This document shows, piece by piece, positions 1-12,151 of a stretch of DNA of 64,000 bases. Within the stretch, counting starts at the first letter, position 1; each line of letters begins with the position of its first letter. This DNA comes from Morella rubra (lineage: Eukaryota > Streptophyta > Magnoliopsida > Fagales > Myricaceae): positions 36,231,742 to 36,295,741 of the forward strand of contig CM025855.1 in the NCBI GenBank assembly GCA_003952965.2, in the 5' to 3' direction. A program made the position numbers and the translations under genes. A model generated the notes under the pieces. It saw only the letters and a program-made list of their open reading frames with translations. It made no database searches and was not told the origin of the DNA.

Positions 1-179
1 CCGCTGGCGAAAGACCGGGGTCTATAGGCGGCGGTCGCGACCGCCGCTATAGACTCGAACGCAATTCTACTTTTTTTTTTTTTGCAATGTTCCTCAAAAC
101 GCTGCTACAGACCTTTAGCAGTGTTTTTGTGACTGCCGCTAAAGGTCTATGCCAGCGGTTTTGTTTTGTTTTTTTATTT

Positions 180-2824
180 TTTTTTTTGCAGTAAGTATTG
201 CCACTATATCTGTTTAATACACATGTAAAAACCTGCGTTTTTTTCTATATTTTTGTATAATACAAATTTTATTACAGATTTTAATTGATTGATGCAAAAA
301 GAGAAAAATGTAATAAAACAAAATATATTTCATCATTGACTAAATAACGTCGTCTTACAAGTTTTGCAACAAACGCAAATAAGTTCTAAAAGTTTCTCAC
401 TAGTCTAAAAACTAACAAGTAATGACATTTAACAACAAATAACTATAACTTTAATCCTTAGTAGCTTCAGCACCTGCACCAGCATCATTGCTCCAGCACT
501 ATCTGCACTATCACCAATACCATCACCATCACCCTCACCATCAACATTGTCTGCAATTGCAATATTGGAAAATTAACAAACAGTAATGATATAAACAAAG
601 ATAAAATAAATAAGTACAAACTAGTCAGTGTTGAGGAACAACTGTAACTCCTTCAGGAAAAACGTCACAGAGAAGTTTAAAAGCATACATCTTTTTTCAG
701 AACCCTCAACTCAAATGCTTTTGACTTTTGAGTTTCACTTGATGCTGAAATTAACATCTCACAATTGCAAACTATCCAATAACGTCCATGTTTTGCCACT
801 CATTCATCTCAACATTCTCACTTCAGCTACAGTTATGACAAGAGAGAAAACAAGTGTAAATCTAAGTTTTGACTGTGACCATCCTACAAGCTACAGTTAT
901 GATTGGGTCATGAAACATAGCCTAAATGAAACATGTAGGAAAAAACCTGAAGTTAACAGTTCTATTTCCAATTTTCAGTTAAACATCATTACAAAGAAAG
1001 ATTTGCAAACATTGACTTATTTTATCTATTATTGAGCATTATTCTGGTTTCCAACAATAATTAATTCACTCATTTTACCAAAAACCAATAAAAAAAATTG
1101 CTATTTAATAAAAGGGATTTTGTTCTTTGTTTATCGATTTTAGAAAGTTAACCACTTTAATACGTTTCTTTCCCTTGTGCTTTCCTAGCAATCAACGGAG
1201 CTTAATGGGATTAAGTTTGCAGGAAAATGAACAACATGGTACGGACCTTTGGTTTGGATCCTCTTCTGTAGAATGAAACACAGCCCGAGACCGACCCATT
1301 GCTCTGATTCACCTAATTTGAGAGACAAGAAAAATCGTGGAATCAGGCCACATTTCAATTGACAGAACCAGATGAACCCTCCCGAGAAATTTACAAGCGG
1401 TTTCAAATTAAAGCCTGAGCTTCTAATTGTGGAAACGACCCAAATTTGAAGCTAGTTCTACAGGGTATCAGCCTCGTCTACACCCAAGGTCAGGCAGTCT
1501 TACACAGCCCCCAAAATGGCATAAGCAACTTCCCATGCTCCCACGAATCTTATAACATAGAACTCAACAAAAACATCTCCTAAACTGAAACCCCTAGTAG
1601 GCAAATTGTGGCTCCCGAAGTCCGCTCTTCTTTCCCTTTGGGCAGTATGTACTCCAAAAAAAGGCACCGTCTTTCATCTTATAACACCCCTCACCCCTTT
1701 CCAATCCCGGTGAAGATGAAAGTGAGCAGAGAAGTGAATCAACTGTAACCAATTTCAAACCAACAACAAAATATGCAACAAAAACAAACCAACACCAACA
1801 AAAACAAACCAACAGCAAAATATGCAATTACCGATTTCGAAATAACTCGTAATCCCCCAAAATCGCCGCTAAAAGATCCAAACCTAACAAAAAACAAAAT
1901 CAAACAAAAAATGTTAGTAAATCGAAACCTAATCGAGACAAAAGCAGCAAGGTGAGAAGAAATAGAGAGAGAGAGAGAGAGAGAGACGAGAGAGAGAGGA
2001 GAGCTGATTGAAAGGGGAGGGGCTGGAGCTTTGAAGAAGAGGAGGGGCTGGAGATTTCGATGAAGAGGGGAGGGGCTGTCGACGGTGAGGGCAGCGATCG
2101 GAGGGCAATGACGATGAGGGCAGCGATCGGAGGGCAGCGACGGAGATAGTCTCGAAAAGGGCTGTCGATTGTGAGGGCTGGAGACTTGAGTTTTTTCAAA
2201 AGTGAGGGGGGAGCATTTGGGAATGTCTTTTTCAAAGGGAGATAAAACGGTGAGTTTTGACATTTTTAAAGACAAGTCAAAACTCACCGTTTTTAGCTTC
2301 TTTTTTTTAAAAAAATTGTAGTTTTTCTCTTTTTTTAATAATAAGCTATATACTTAGTATTAAATACATAGCTATACACATTCTTTACACTCTTTCTTAT
2401 AACTAGTATAATAATCTTAATTAAAATAGGTTGGAGTAATAATATATAATACTTATAATTTAAAAGTATAATGCCTTCTATATAACATTGCATGATTTGT
2501 TATATGTGTTTATTATATAATTGATATGTGCTAATTAATCTAAGTACTTTATATGTATGTACCTACCTAATGACTAAATCATAGCTTATAAGACCAATTT
2601 AAATAAGTTATGTACTTTCATTGCATAAATCTCACAATATCTTTTCACTCATTTCATAACACTCGTTCTAATTACATATTTTATTAAGTAGGTCTATTAA
2701 AATAAATTTTTTCAAATACATGACAAAATAAAATTATATATTAAAAGGAATAAAATAATATATAAAATAATTATTAACATTTAAAACATATAATTAATAA
2801 AAAAAAAAATTTTGCACTTATACC
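180..2824. other. interior of E1, no recognised gene
   Basis: This 2.6-kb interior contains AT-rich sequence, a GA microsatellite and a purine-rich block at 1950-2240. Short reading frames occur on both strands (for example 628-1035 on plus and 1594-1827 on minus), but none matches a family I recognise. Parts of 1190-1830 look like exon or leader sequence on the minus strand and could be captured host DNA, since sister element E5 carries captured exons. That is an inference only. Confidence 0.4.
1964..2003. repeat. (GA)n microsatellite
   Basis: Nearly perfect AG dinucleotide run with one CG interruption, inside E1 and next to a GGGAGGGGCTG-rich block. Confidence 0.9.
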
Positions 2825-3151
2825 TACAAATGCTGCTAAAGGTGTAAGCTACAGCGGCGGTCAGTGTGACTGCCGCTGTAGACACCTAATTTCTAGCAGC
2901 GGTCACACTGACCGCCGCTGTAGCTTAAACCTTTAGCAGCGTTTTTTTTTTAAAACGCTGCTAAAGGGGGTATTATAGCGGCGGTCACTAGACCGCCACT
3001 ATAGGTTCTTTTTAGCTACGTGTTTTCGCAAACGCCGCTAAATACACCCTTTAGCGGCGTTTTTGGTGACTGCGGCTAAAAAGACCGCCGCTAAAAGCCT
3101 TTTTTTTGTAGTGATAGAAAGTTTGATTCAGCTAGCTATCGCTATCGATCT

Positions 3152-3193
3152 TTTCTCTCTCTCTCTCTCTCTCTCTCTCCTCCCCCCCCCCCC
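3152..3193. repeat. (CT)n followed by poly-C
   Basis: About 14 CT units followed by a run of C, just outside the right end of E1. Confidence 0.9.
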
Positions 3194-3324
3194 TAAAACC
3201 ACATTCCCTCCCCCTGCAGCATCATAAAAAAGATAAACGTAAAAGTTCCCTTTGTTTTTTTACCAGTTGAACTCCTGGCATTCACATATTTTGCTTAATA
3301 ACTTTCAGTGCATTTGAAACTTTA

Positions 3325-3858
3325 GGCTTAAATGCATCCCATACTCCTGTGGTATGCTAATATTACAAAAATATCCTTGTGGTATAGAAAGTTAGTTTTG
3401 TATCCCTAAGGTACGTCTTATGATGCAAAAATATGCCTCCGTCAGTCTCCGTTTAAAAAATTAATGTGAGGTGGTGACGTGACATGCATTTAACACGTCA
3501 GCATGAATCAAAACATGCGCATGTGTCCTCTGGGCCCACGAGCTCCACATCATTTACTCAATCAGCAGCCACTCAACACCAAATGCCATGTCATTAAAAA
3601 ATAAAACAAAAATGTAATTCGGGAAAAGCTGACTAGGCATATGATGTGAAGCTCGTGGGCCCACCCGTTTTCATTCGTGCTAACGTATCAGATGCTTGCC
3701 ACATCAATGCCTCACGTTAATTTTTTAAACGAAAAGTGACGGAGGGGTATTTTTGCATCAGAAAGAGTACTTTGAGGATACAAAACTAACTTTTTGTGTA
3801 CCACATGGATATTTTTGCAATATTAGCATACCACAAGGGTATGAGGTGTATTTAAGCC
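3325..3858. mobile_element. Mutator-like MITE with 9-bp TSD
   Basis: The 534-bp element starts GGCTTAAAT and ends ATTTAAGCC. Its first and last 60 bases are close inverted repeats (TGTGGTATGCTAATATT against AATATTAGCATACCACA). It is flanked by GAAACTTTA at 3316-3324 and 3859-3867. The paralogous locus near 19270 has the uninterrupted sequence TTTGAAACTTCAATCC, the empty site. A 9-bp TSD with long TIRs is typical of Mutator-like elements. There is no coding capacity. Confidence 0.9.
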
Positions 3859-5581
3859 GAAACTTTAATCCATTTGTAAGTGTATCTTCTCTACATGGCT
3901 TTGCAAGAAATTAAGTGGCATAGCAAAAACAGTAATTTTTTTGGTGAATTTGAAAACATGAAACACATGGCGCCCCAGAACCGTGACATCCAGCAGCAGC
4001 TTCTCCTTGCAGGCGAGAGATTTTGATTCCAACTCCTGTCAATTTCTTTTTTTTCTCTGAGAGTAAAAAGAACCTTTCCAATGTTGGTATTTTACTTGTG
4101 TCACTTGGACTACATAGATTCTATCAAGCTACTGAAGATTGTATTTTACTTGTCTAATTTTTTTTCAAAAAGACATGATCTTTTAGCCTTTCCAATGGGT
4201 GCTTTTATTTAATGTTTTCTAGACAGAGGCCGTCACATGTTAATATGAAAATTGACCCATATATAGTGTATCACATTCTATGGATACATATAAATTACAG
4301 GATAACTTGATCAAAGGTTCAAAACTGTTTCGAGGGGAAACAAATCTTAAATTTATTTATCCTATGGATTGTCCCTATTTCAAATTAAACGACTTTTCGT
4401 TTTAATGAAACTTTCTGTGGGTTCAGCGTACGGCATAGTATTTGCCTGCTTAAGCATTGAAATATATTTATTCTTATTTGAATAACTAAACCAAATTGGT
4501 ATATTCTATTTGCTTCAAATGCCTCTGCAAAAACTCCATATTTTTATGTAAGTTTGCTTATGAATTGAATTAATCCAATTCTCTTTCAAAACCTCTTAAC
4601 TAGTTTCTTGACATATTGTATTGTGACGGCCATCGGATATCATCTCTTCATTTGTTCATTAATTGGGAACAATATATTTATTCTGAAGGTTTAATTGATT
4701 ATGCCAAAATTAAAAAGATCCTTAAACCTTCTTAACCCAGCCAGAAGACATCATATTGTTTCTTTTAACCGAGGGTGAATCCCAGGTTTTTTAAATATGA
4801 CTGCCGGCTTATCACTTTTTTCAGATCATTCTGTAATTGCCTTCCAAATCAATCTTTGCTATGAATGTTTATTTAAAATTTACAAGATTCTAATCTTTAT
4901 GATCTTTTTCTTTTTCTTTCTGTTACAACCGGAGCAATTAAATAATAAGTAATTTAATTGCTGGTGACCTTGTTGTCTTTTCTAGGTCATCTACAACACA
5001 ATATAATTATTATTTTTTGCTCTGGGTGAGGTTATAATTAGGCCAAGGCCTTAAGTTGTCTTGACCTTGAGCCGGCCCTAACTGCCTTTTTATCACTTTT
5101 TTGAAACCAATCTGTAATTGTCTTCCAAATCAATCTTTGCTACAAATGCTTATTCACAATTTACCAATCTTTATGATATTTTTCTTTCTCTTATAACAGG
5201 AGTAATTAAATAATTAATAATTTCCATATGCATTGGTTATGCAATAAATAAACATAATAATGATTAATTAATTCCACGTATACTTATATGATATTTTTTA
5301 TGATGCTCTTTGAACCAATGATTCTCTTCCAAAACCCTTTAGACTTACGAGTTGATATGGTATATTACATACGTTGATTGGATCAACCCTCTACACCACC
5401 CTTTTTCATTCAGACTAATTATGAGTCATAGCTCTTACACGTATATTAATTACCCAAGCTTATATGTATATATATATATATGATTCAGTTACACATATTA
5501 AAGATAGAAGGGTTTGGATTTGATTATCGCTCCAAATTTATACTTCAAAATCATAAAAGTTTCTCAGGCGAGACATAATCG

Positions 5582-6049
5582 ATGGCTAGGAGACTTGCGA
5601 CGGTGACCATGATGGTGTTACTTAGTTCAAGCTAATCATGACCAGCTTGCTCCTACTTCCTTCAGCCCTTCTTCATCACTTCCAGACTTGCATTCTGATT
5701 TCTTCGAACTTGATGAAAATCGGCAAACTCTCAGTTCTTGCCTTGCAGATGGAATTGAAGATTGCAAGCGAGAAAAAGAGCATGAACGTCCAAAAAGAGA
5801 GACAGAAGGAAAAAGTGGCCTAGTTTTTCAATTGACTCCCACTATGATGAGTGTATTCTTTGGAAATTTCTCCACTGCACGAGTCGTCTCAAATTTTTGA
5901 GTGACCCAAAGCTTCATGGAAGAGCAAAGCAGCTAGAAGTTTGCTACTCAGAAAACCATTAAAGGAGCCATATTGCAGCATGTTTACTAAAATATTATGA
6001 AGAGCATTTCAAGAAGGAGTCGGATATCATCTATATAGAGAATCCATGA
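5582..6049 (+). pseudogene. Type X cysteine-rich secreted protein, pseudogene copy
   Basis: Close paralogue of the intact gene at 21284-21763, starting at the matching ATG (ATGGCTAGGAGACTTGCG). Relative to that copy about 17 bases are missing in the signal-peptide region after GTGTTACTT, so the frame meets TAA within about 18 codons. Further small indels and substitutions follow, including loss of one conserved cysteine codon near 5885. The remnant of the last part (ATTATGAAGAGCATTTCAAG) and the stop context CCATGAGC are preserved. It is a recent pseudogene in the cluster, with no evidence of a product. Confidence 0.9.
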
Positions 6050-6814
6050 GCTCCCTGCTTGAAATTAATGTCTGAAATGATTTATAAAGATTTTGTGTTC
6101 GATTTATGGCTTGTTAGAAATCTCTATGAGGCTAGTTTCTAATGCATCAAACGGCGTACAATTTGGACTTTTATAGACGAAATTATGGTCAAATTACTCC
6201 AAGGTGATCAGGCTGCCAGCTAGTCACGAGGTCTAGCGAATTTTGGACGATTTTGCTATTTTTATCTAGCTCTTTTGGATTTTCAATATGTCTTTTCATT
6301 TTCCTAAAAGTATTTGATATTTCCTAAGTCACAATTAATATTTTGGAAGAATGTATTTATCATTTACTCATGCTTGGGGGTTGTTCCAAGCTTACTATTT
6401 AAACTCTTCTCTAGTAATGGAAAAATACAAATTTTGAGTGTTTATACAACTTGAGTCTTAGGCTTCTTTGAAGAATGATTTCTTCTCCAAACTCTAATTC
6501 TTCAGTGGATTCTTATAGATGGACGAGTTCTTACTTTGTATCCCATGTTGGATTACATTGGGTGGTATTTTTGTATCCCTTTGCGTTCTACTTGGTGGTG
6601 AGCTTATCTATCTGAGTGTATGAGTTAGAGTGTATTCCCGCGTGTTTCCTGACATTCCCACAAACATCCCGAGCTACCCATCAACTTTTCCGACCTTTCT
6701 CATTATTATCCCGAAGTCGCATTAGCATCCTGAGGTTCTATTTCCCACGAAGCATTCCAATCATCTCGAAGTGCTCATGAGGTCTCCCGCGCTTTTCCCC
6801 GGTTAATCCCGGTA
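6050..6814. other. spacer with sequence shared with 14350-14600
   Basis: No gene is seen. The part from about 6600 (GTGTATGAGTTAGAGTGT, then GACATTCCCACAAACATC) recurs at 14400-14600 beside another type X pseudogene, so it belongs to a duplicated block. Confidence 0.6.
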
Positions 6815-7430
6815 TCAACGAAGGACTTGAATCACCTATTCTTTAGCTGTTGCCCAGTTCAAAGGATTTGGTTCCTATTATTGGACAGATGCAATATGTC
6901 GTGTTTGACCATGGGGTAGGCAGAGCTGGTGAACTGGGCTAGTCAGGACTAAAATGGAAAATCTCTATTGAACGAGATTAGCAGATGCATGTTTGCAGCT
7001 GCAATATACTATGTTTAGAGAGAATGAAATGCTAGGATGTATGGAAAGGGTAAGCGTAAAACTGTATTCCTCTTCAAGGATACTTAATTGACTATCAAAG
7101 CGAGGATGAATTAGCTCAAGGGATTCAAAGCTTCATCAAGGGAGCTAGCTATGGCTAATGCTTGGGAATTGGATGACGGTATTTGGAGGTTAGGTAATTA
7201 TTGATGCAGTTGTGGTGTCAATTGAAATTCTCTATTTCTTGTGATGGGGTGTGGTGTAGTGCATGTGCTACACGTTGTGATGTAGGGCATAATTAGGCTC
7301 TTATTACCCTATTTTGGTCTGTTGTTGCTTCTTTGTAATCCTTGTTTTCTACAGATGTTTTCCGCCTTTTCTTTTGTAGTGTTGTTTCGCCCTTTTTCAT
7401 TTGATACAAACTTGCTTACCCAAAAAAAAA
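6815..7430 (+). mobile_element. LINE 3' fragment (zf-RVT region and A-rich tail)
   Basis: Degenerate translation of 6830-7050 gives the order HLFF..C, RIW, WASQ, KGKSL, MFAAAIYY seen in the zf-RVT C-terminal domain of plant L1 elements (compare 22524-22850 and 30022-30579). The end is TTACCC followed by nine A at 7422-7430. Stops and frameshifts are frequent. The same fragment sits at 14600-15225 in the same position relative to a type X pseudogene, so insertion predates that duplication. Confidence 0.75.
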
Positions 7431-7654
7431 GAATATATGCATGTGCGGATAGGAACCATTAATAATCTTTCCCAATTATAAATTCCCAAACAATATTTTG
7501 ATCAACTTTTACTTAATTCTATTTTTCTTGCTAAATATCATCAGTGTAATATTTGTCTCGATCCAGTACTCTCCACGAGGGAAAATAAAAACAAATAGAG
7601 TAATTCAATATTGCAATTGATCATGGGCTACTAATTAAGCTGCTAATTCTTTGT

Positions 7655-8490
7655 TACTCTATGTGGGATACGGTTTAAACCTTAAATTTACCAAGAGAGA
7701 GGGGATGAATAGGAAATTAAAATTTTACAGCACAACCTAACACGCCCTAATGCGGAAATCCCAAGACAAATCCTACCACAATCAATTAATTGAACCTGTA
7801 CAGGATCTGCAATATGTCAATCTACTCTATCCAAATACAATAATCACTCCTATTTAACCAAATCAAACAATTCTATGATCATCTAGACTTTACCACAAAC
7901 ATTTGGCATGCAAAATAGTCTTGTTCTAATCTTTTGAACCAAGATTCACAAACAGTAAATCCAAACTCAATATTAGATATATCAATCAATCAATCAAGCA
8001 TTTTAGAAGTGGTAAATTAAGAATAGAAACAATCACAACTTAACACGAAGAATATACAAGATTTTATACGGAGTGAAAAATCCTTTGAAGAACTTCTTCA
8101 AGTGGGAAAAACCACTCCGGGCTTACCACCAATTAACCAATCCACTAAACGAGAGAATTACTTACAATCGGTAACCTTGTTTACCACAAAAGTTTTACTA
8201 CCTAACAAGGCCCAAAGGAAGCCATTCGAATGGCACACCTGAACTCGCACCAAACTATAGAGGACTTTCAATAAATCGATAACATGTATGGACTTATAAT
8301 ACAAAATACAATTATAGAAGACTTTTACAAGCTGTCTAAAAACATTTGCTTAGAACTTTATAATCATTTCAAATAAATTTGTGCGCAATAAAAGTACTCC
8401 TCCAAGGCTCCTTTCTTCAACCAATACACTATTGCTTTAAATAAAATACTACCATAGTAACATAAAAATAATCCTCCGCTAAGTATTCTG
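7655..8490. repeat. LTR-retrotransposon-like repeat shared with 15570-16150
   Basis: Starts near GTGGGATACGGTTTAAACC and contains GGGGATGAATAGG and AAAAACCACTCCGGGCTTACC. It is repeated with moderate divergence at 15570-16150. The style resembles copia-type LTR or leader sequences of dicots, but no PBS, PPT or coding region was found. It is absent from the paralogous site downstream of 21763. Confidence 0.4.
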
Positions 8491-9250
8491 AGTGTGTCCT
8501 TGTTCTTCTAATCTTGTCAATGAATTTTTCAGGTGTATCAGGTCGGTTTGAGTTTGGTACACTAAGATGTGATACAATAAATTTCTAATTTTATAAACTA
8601 TATATATATATATATATTATACAAAACCTTTTGATTAGGGTCAAAAGGTTTTACTTTTACATGCTTTTATTAGGATACGTAATAAATGAGCTGCCACTCA
8701 GCCGAGAAAATAAAACAAAAATGCACAACGTTGTGCTACCTCTGTTACATTAACTTCTGCTCAAGAATATAATATATAACAATGATAGACATAAGTTGGA
8801 GTCTTTAAATTAATTATGATGTCGATAAATCAGTGATTTAAATTAAAAGTTCTTCACATTGAAGCCTGAATTATAAAAAATTATTTATATACCATTTATG
8901 TTAAGATTCCACTGTTAAGATCATGACATATGATAATATTTCCACTGTTCTATATTTCGTTTTCCTAGTCCTTGATAAAAGCAGGTGAAAAACCAAAATT
9001 TGCACTTAGGGGTGCCGATCGATTGTACTGAACCGTTTTAAATTTTGAGGTGCCATAAGTACAAATGAAAAAACAATGAATAAATATTTATTGGTGCATG
9101 GAAAAAAAAAAAAAAGTCGAGGATTTTGGTGTAATTTGTGGGGAGGGGCGGGGGGTTCCCATTAGGTCATTCCCTGACTAATATCATGACATGTAACTCA
9201 GGTGAATATTGTGATTGGACTCTCCAAGATCATGTTCATCCGCGTATATA
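8491..9250 (+). repeat. duplicated 3' flank of the type X gene, copy A
   Basis: Matches 21785-22268, 22842-22953 and 28931-29100, which are pieces of one segment later split by a LINE and by E4. Landmarks are ACAAAACCTTTTGATTAGGG, GCACTTAGGGGTGCCGATCG and TAGGTCATTCCCTGACTA. Related pieces also occur at 13160-13240, 31010-31090 and 34200-34450. No gene is seen. Confidence 0.8.
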
Positions 9251-10258
9251 CACTACTAGAATTTTAACTTTAGTGACAAAATTCTGGGTGACAAAAAAAT
9301 TTCGTCACTAAAAGTAAGGTTTTCTTGACAAATATCAATTTTCGTCACTAAAAGTCTATTTTTAGTGACGAAAATTGATTTTGTCACAAAAGTTGTCACA
9401 ATAGTCGATATTTGTATTGAAATTAAATTTCGTCACAAAAGATAAGTTATTGTGACGAATGTTTCATCATTAAAAAGAATAAAAAATATTAAAATAATCT
9501 TGGGTGACGAAAGTTGTCGTCAAAAGAAAAGCTCTTTTGTGACTAAACTTTTTGTCACATTGCCGTTCGATACTTTCATTGCTGAAAAAGACGATCGATT
9601 GCACAACATTAAAAATAAAATAAACACATTTTTTTTATCAAATCTATATGACTACTGGGTCACTTTGGGAGATCTTCGGTTTTCTTGTCCCTCACATGTC
9701 TGCCATATGTTTGATTGCCTTTTGAGCTTTCTTATACAGGCAATATTGCCTTGCCATTAAATTATTGGGTTGTGCTTCTTGGATATCTTGCAAGTTGCAA
9801 GTGTTTTCTGTCTTTGAGTCAATGGCTCTACCACACCCAGTTGTGTGTCACGTCAAAGCTGCATGTCTTTAGCCTGGGCATATAATTGCCTTAGCTTCCA
9901 ATTATATCCCTTGACATGAGGTAGGAGTTGCATAAGTGAAGCATTTTGGTAATAGAATGATTGTTTGCTACAACAAATTGCTAAACTCTAAAGATCATTA
10001 AGTCATGCTAGAATAACATATTAATCGAACGTATTCTGTTGCCCAGTAAAACGTAAATAAAAACACTTAGCTAGAATATCTATTTCACCTAGAGAAAATA
10101 TAACTAGGGCTAAGTTGGGGGAATTTCTCCATCTGTCACCATTCTTGAACGCTGTCCTAATTGTGAGCATGTGACCTCGTAGCAGAATTTGATAAGCATT
10201 TCTTTGGCTGGTTTTAATAGATGATTACTGCTTCACTTTCTTTTGTCTTTTTTGCTAG

Positions 10259-10373
10259 GTTTGTAATTGGTTTCTTTCTTGGTGGCATTCCCTGGTATAT
10301 TGGAGCCTTCATTCTACTTTGTGTCCAAGTGGATCGTAGAAAAAAACCAGGCTATGTTGCATGCACAGTAGCT
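10259..10373 (+). pseudogene. captured exon of a 60S ribosomal protein L18a-like gene
   Basis: The exon translates with motifs GFFLGGIPWYIGAFILLC and KKPGYVACTVA, the conserved C-terminal membrane-associated part of plant RPL18a-like proteins, which have two hydrophobic segments around an IPWY motif. It is bounded by an acceptor (TTTTTGCTAG) and a donor (GCT|GTAAGTG), so genomic DNA including splice sites was captured, not cDNA. No preceding or following RPL18a-like exon was recognised. It lies inside E2 and is probably not translated as a functional protein, although a chimeric transcript with the exons at 10632-10953 is possible. Confidence 0.85.
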
Positions 10374-10631
10374 GTAAGTGTTTCTATTGTTCAGTATATC
10401 ATTTTTCTGTTAGTTCAACTAGTAGACGAAAAATCAAAATAGCTATGGAAGTTTGGGTGAGCTGTATGTAAGAGTTCCTTGGCTAACCTACATGCCAGCA
10501 GTATGGTTTTTTGGGCGGAAAGCTTTCTTGCCCAGGATATGCCGTGGCATGAATATGTAGAAACAGAGAGAGGGAGAAGTCAGGAGATATTAGAGAGAAG
10601 AGAAGAAAGAGCAAGAGCAAAGGATGTTGGG

Positions 10632-10953
10632 ACTCATGCTTCTCCCACCAGTTTCAATGCTGGGACTCCAAGGCCTCAAGTATGTTTAGTGTATATGTTT
10701 GTGAATAATCATTTATTTTTCTTATAATTGCAATGTGACGGGGTTGGTGATGCAATTATTGAGACTTTTGGTTGGTTTTTGATGTAATTTTGCAGTTGCG
10801 TAGCAGCTTCCTTATGTGCATGAAGGATGATAGTATTGAAGGTATATATGACACCTTGAAGGAATGTGTTGTTATCAGTTATGTGACGGCGTTGGTGATG
10901 CAAGTATTGAGCCATGGCATGCTGACATATTTGAGTTTCTAGATTTGAGAAAG
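10632..10953 (+). pseudogene. captured exons of ribonucleotide reductase large subunit
   Basis: Three pieces in collinear order match the large (R1) subunit of class I ribonucleoside-diphosphate reductase. 10632-10679 encodes THASPTSFNAGTPRPQ and is followed by a GTATGT donor. 10796-about 10880 follows a TTTTGCAG acceptor and encodes [18 protein letters not shown]. About 10906-10953 encodes [15 protein letters not shown]. In the normal protein a longer stretch separates the second and third pieces, so an internal deletion has occurred. Most of the catalytic barrel is absent. Upstream at 10480-10630 is a charged segment (ERGRSQEILERREERARAK) of unknown origin, perhaps a third captured gene. 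Confidence 0.85.
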
Positions 10954-11227
10954 GCCAACAAAGATGGAGGGAAGAAGCGAAAAAACGGAAGAGAGCTAAA
11001 CTTCAGATGGAACACAATCTGGAACACAATCTATGGCTATGTGATTTAAAGGATGAAATTTTATAGTTATGCTTCTATGAGCTATAATTGTTCAATTAGA
11101 ACATATGAATTTTAGAATGTATTGATGTAAAACTATTATGAATTTTAGTATTTTATTTGAAATAATTCAATATTTTCTTCCATTATGTTTTTAATTTTAA
11201 TTTTAATATTCTAAATAAACACTTTGG

Positions 11228-11490
11228 ATGTTCTATTATCAAATAAATCGTTCTATTGTCAACAACGCATTTGTGGACGATCTATCAACAAATAAATCGT
11301 TCTATCATCAAATAAACCGTTCAATCATCTATTTTGGCTGTTTGATCATCTATGAAATTGCTGATCGATCGTCTATTTTTGGCCGATCCATCGCCTACGA
11401 AATTGCTGATCCATCGTCTATTTTTTTTTTGATCGATCGTCTACAAAATTGCTGATCCATCGCCTATTTTTTTGCCTAATCGATCGGCTA
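11228..11490. repeat. degenerate tandem repeat inside E2
   Basis: Repeated units of about 40-50 bp built from GAAATTGCTGATCGATCGTC and CGATCCATCGCCTA, preceded by shorter AAATAAATCGTTCTAT units. It lies directly inside the right subterminal region of E2. Confidence 0.75.
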
Positions 11491-12151
11491 CTTAGTGACG
11501 AAATTTTTCGTCACGAAAAGATATTGCGACGAAAAAAACATTCGTCACAAAAGATTTTGTGACGAAATTCAGGTTTTTGTCACAAAAACAATTAGTGACG
11601 CTCTTTCGCTGACGGAGCTCGTGACAAAAAAAATTCCGTCATTAATACTTTTAGTGACGAAATTCAACTTTTAGTGACAAAAATTTCGTTACTAAAAGTC
11701 AAATTTTTTGTAGTGATACTATATGAACCGATCCAATATTATATACTTTAACTGAAATTAAAAAATTCTAAAGCAACATCCAAACATCAGAAAAATAATG
11801 AATTTTTCTCGTTGAAAACATCCAAATTACATGTGATTGGATTCACACATTGGTTGTATGTATACTAAATAATGAAAACCTCTCGATCGAGTTAGAAGGC
11901 ATTACTTATAATTAAAATAAGTCAGGAGTTAGTTGAGTAATTATTCCATTTGCAAAAGTCAGAATTAATATAAATTAACTAAAAGGCTCTTCTTAGAGTA
12001 AGAAATGTTACAGAATAAATAAAACTACAAGCTGCTCATATAAAGTCGAGGTATCTAACCATTGAATTTGCATCATTAATTTCTGGCAATTAATTAATTT
12101 GAGTCCCAAAGCGAAATTTTAGCAGCTTTTAGAGCGTGAGTGAGGAAACGA

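Larger units (their letters stand above)
1..3113. mobile_element. CACTA-like element E1, right part (left end outside window)
   Basis: The right end reads ...CCTTTTTTTTGTAGTG at 3097-3113, whose reverse complement starts CACTACAAAAAAAAGG, the usual CACTA terminus. Both the first 175 bases and 2825-3113 hold many short inverted motifs of the type TTTAGCGGCGTTTT and GCGGCGGTC, alternating in orientation as expected for subterminal transposase-binding repeats. The AT-rich stretch 2340-2825 matches, in reverse complement, the left arm of E5 (57230-57660), so E1 and E5 are one family in opposite orientation. The left terminus lies before base 1, so neither total length nor TSD can be read. Confidence 0.8.
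3247..6060 (+). repeat. Segmental duplication copy A (paralogue of 19230-21790)
   Basis: After removal of the MITE at 3325-3858, this stretch aligns almost continuously with 19250-21780. Both share the sequences around TCTTCTCTACATGGCTTTGC, the GCGCCCCAGAACCGTGACATC block, the long AT-rich upstream region, and a type X gene at the end (broken here, intact in the other copy). The 3859-5581 part is the 5' flank of the type X gene; I see no other gene in it. Confidence 0.85.
9251..11715. mobile_element. CACTA-like element E2 carrying captured host exons
   Basis: The left end is CACTACTAGAATTTTAAC and the right end ...AAATTTTTTGTAGTG, with 3-bp direct repeats ATA at 9248-9250 and 11716-11718. 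Both subterminal regions (9270-9460 and 11490-11700) are filled with inverted copies of TTTTAGTGACGAAATT-like motifs. The element is 2465 bp and has no transposase, so it is non-autonomous. Its interior holds gene fragments from at least two unlinked host genes (10259-10373 and 10632-10953), the hallmark of transduplication. Confidence 0.9.

Noticed and set aside
628-1035. 135-codon frame in E1
   Set aside because: No recognisable domain, no splice context and random-like composition.
1739-2287. 182-codon minus-strand frame in E1
   Set aside because: Ser/Pro/Leu repeats produced by a purine-rich, GA-microsatellite region; no conserved motif.
9452-9760. 102-codon frame at the left of E2
   Set aside because: It starts within the subterminal repeats and has no homology I recognise.
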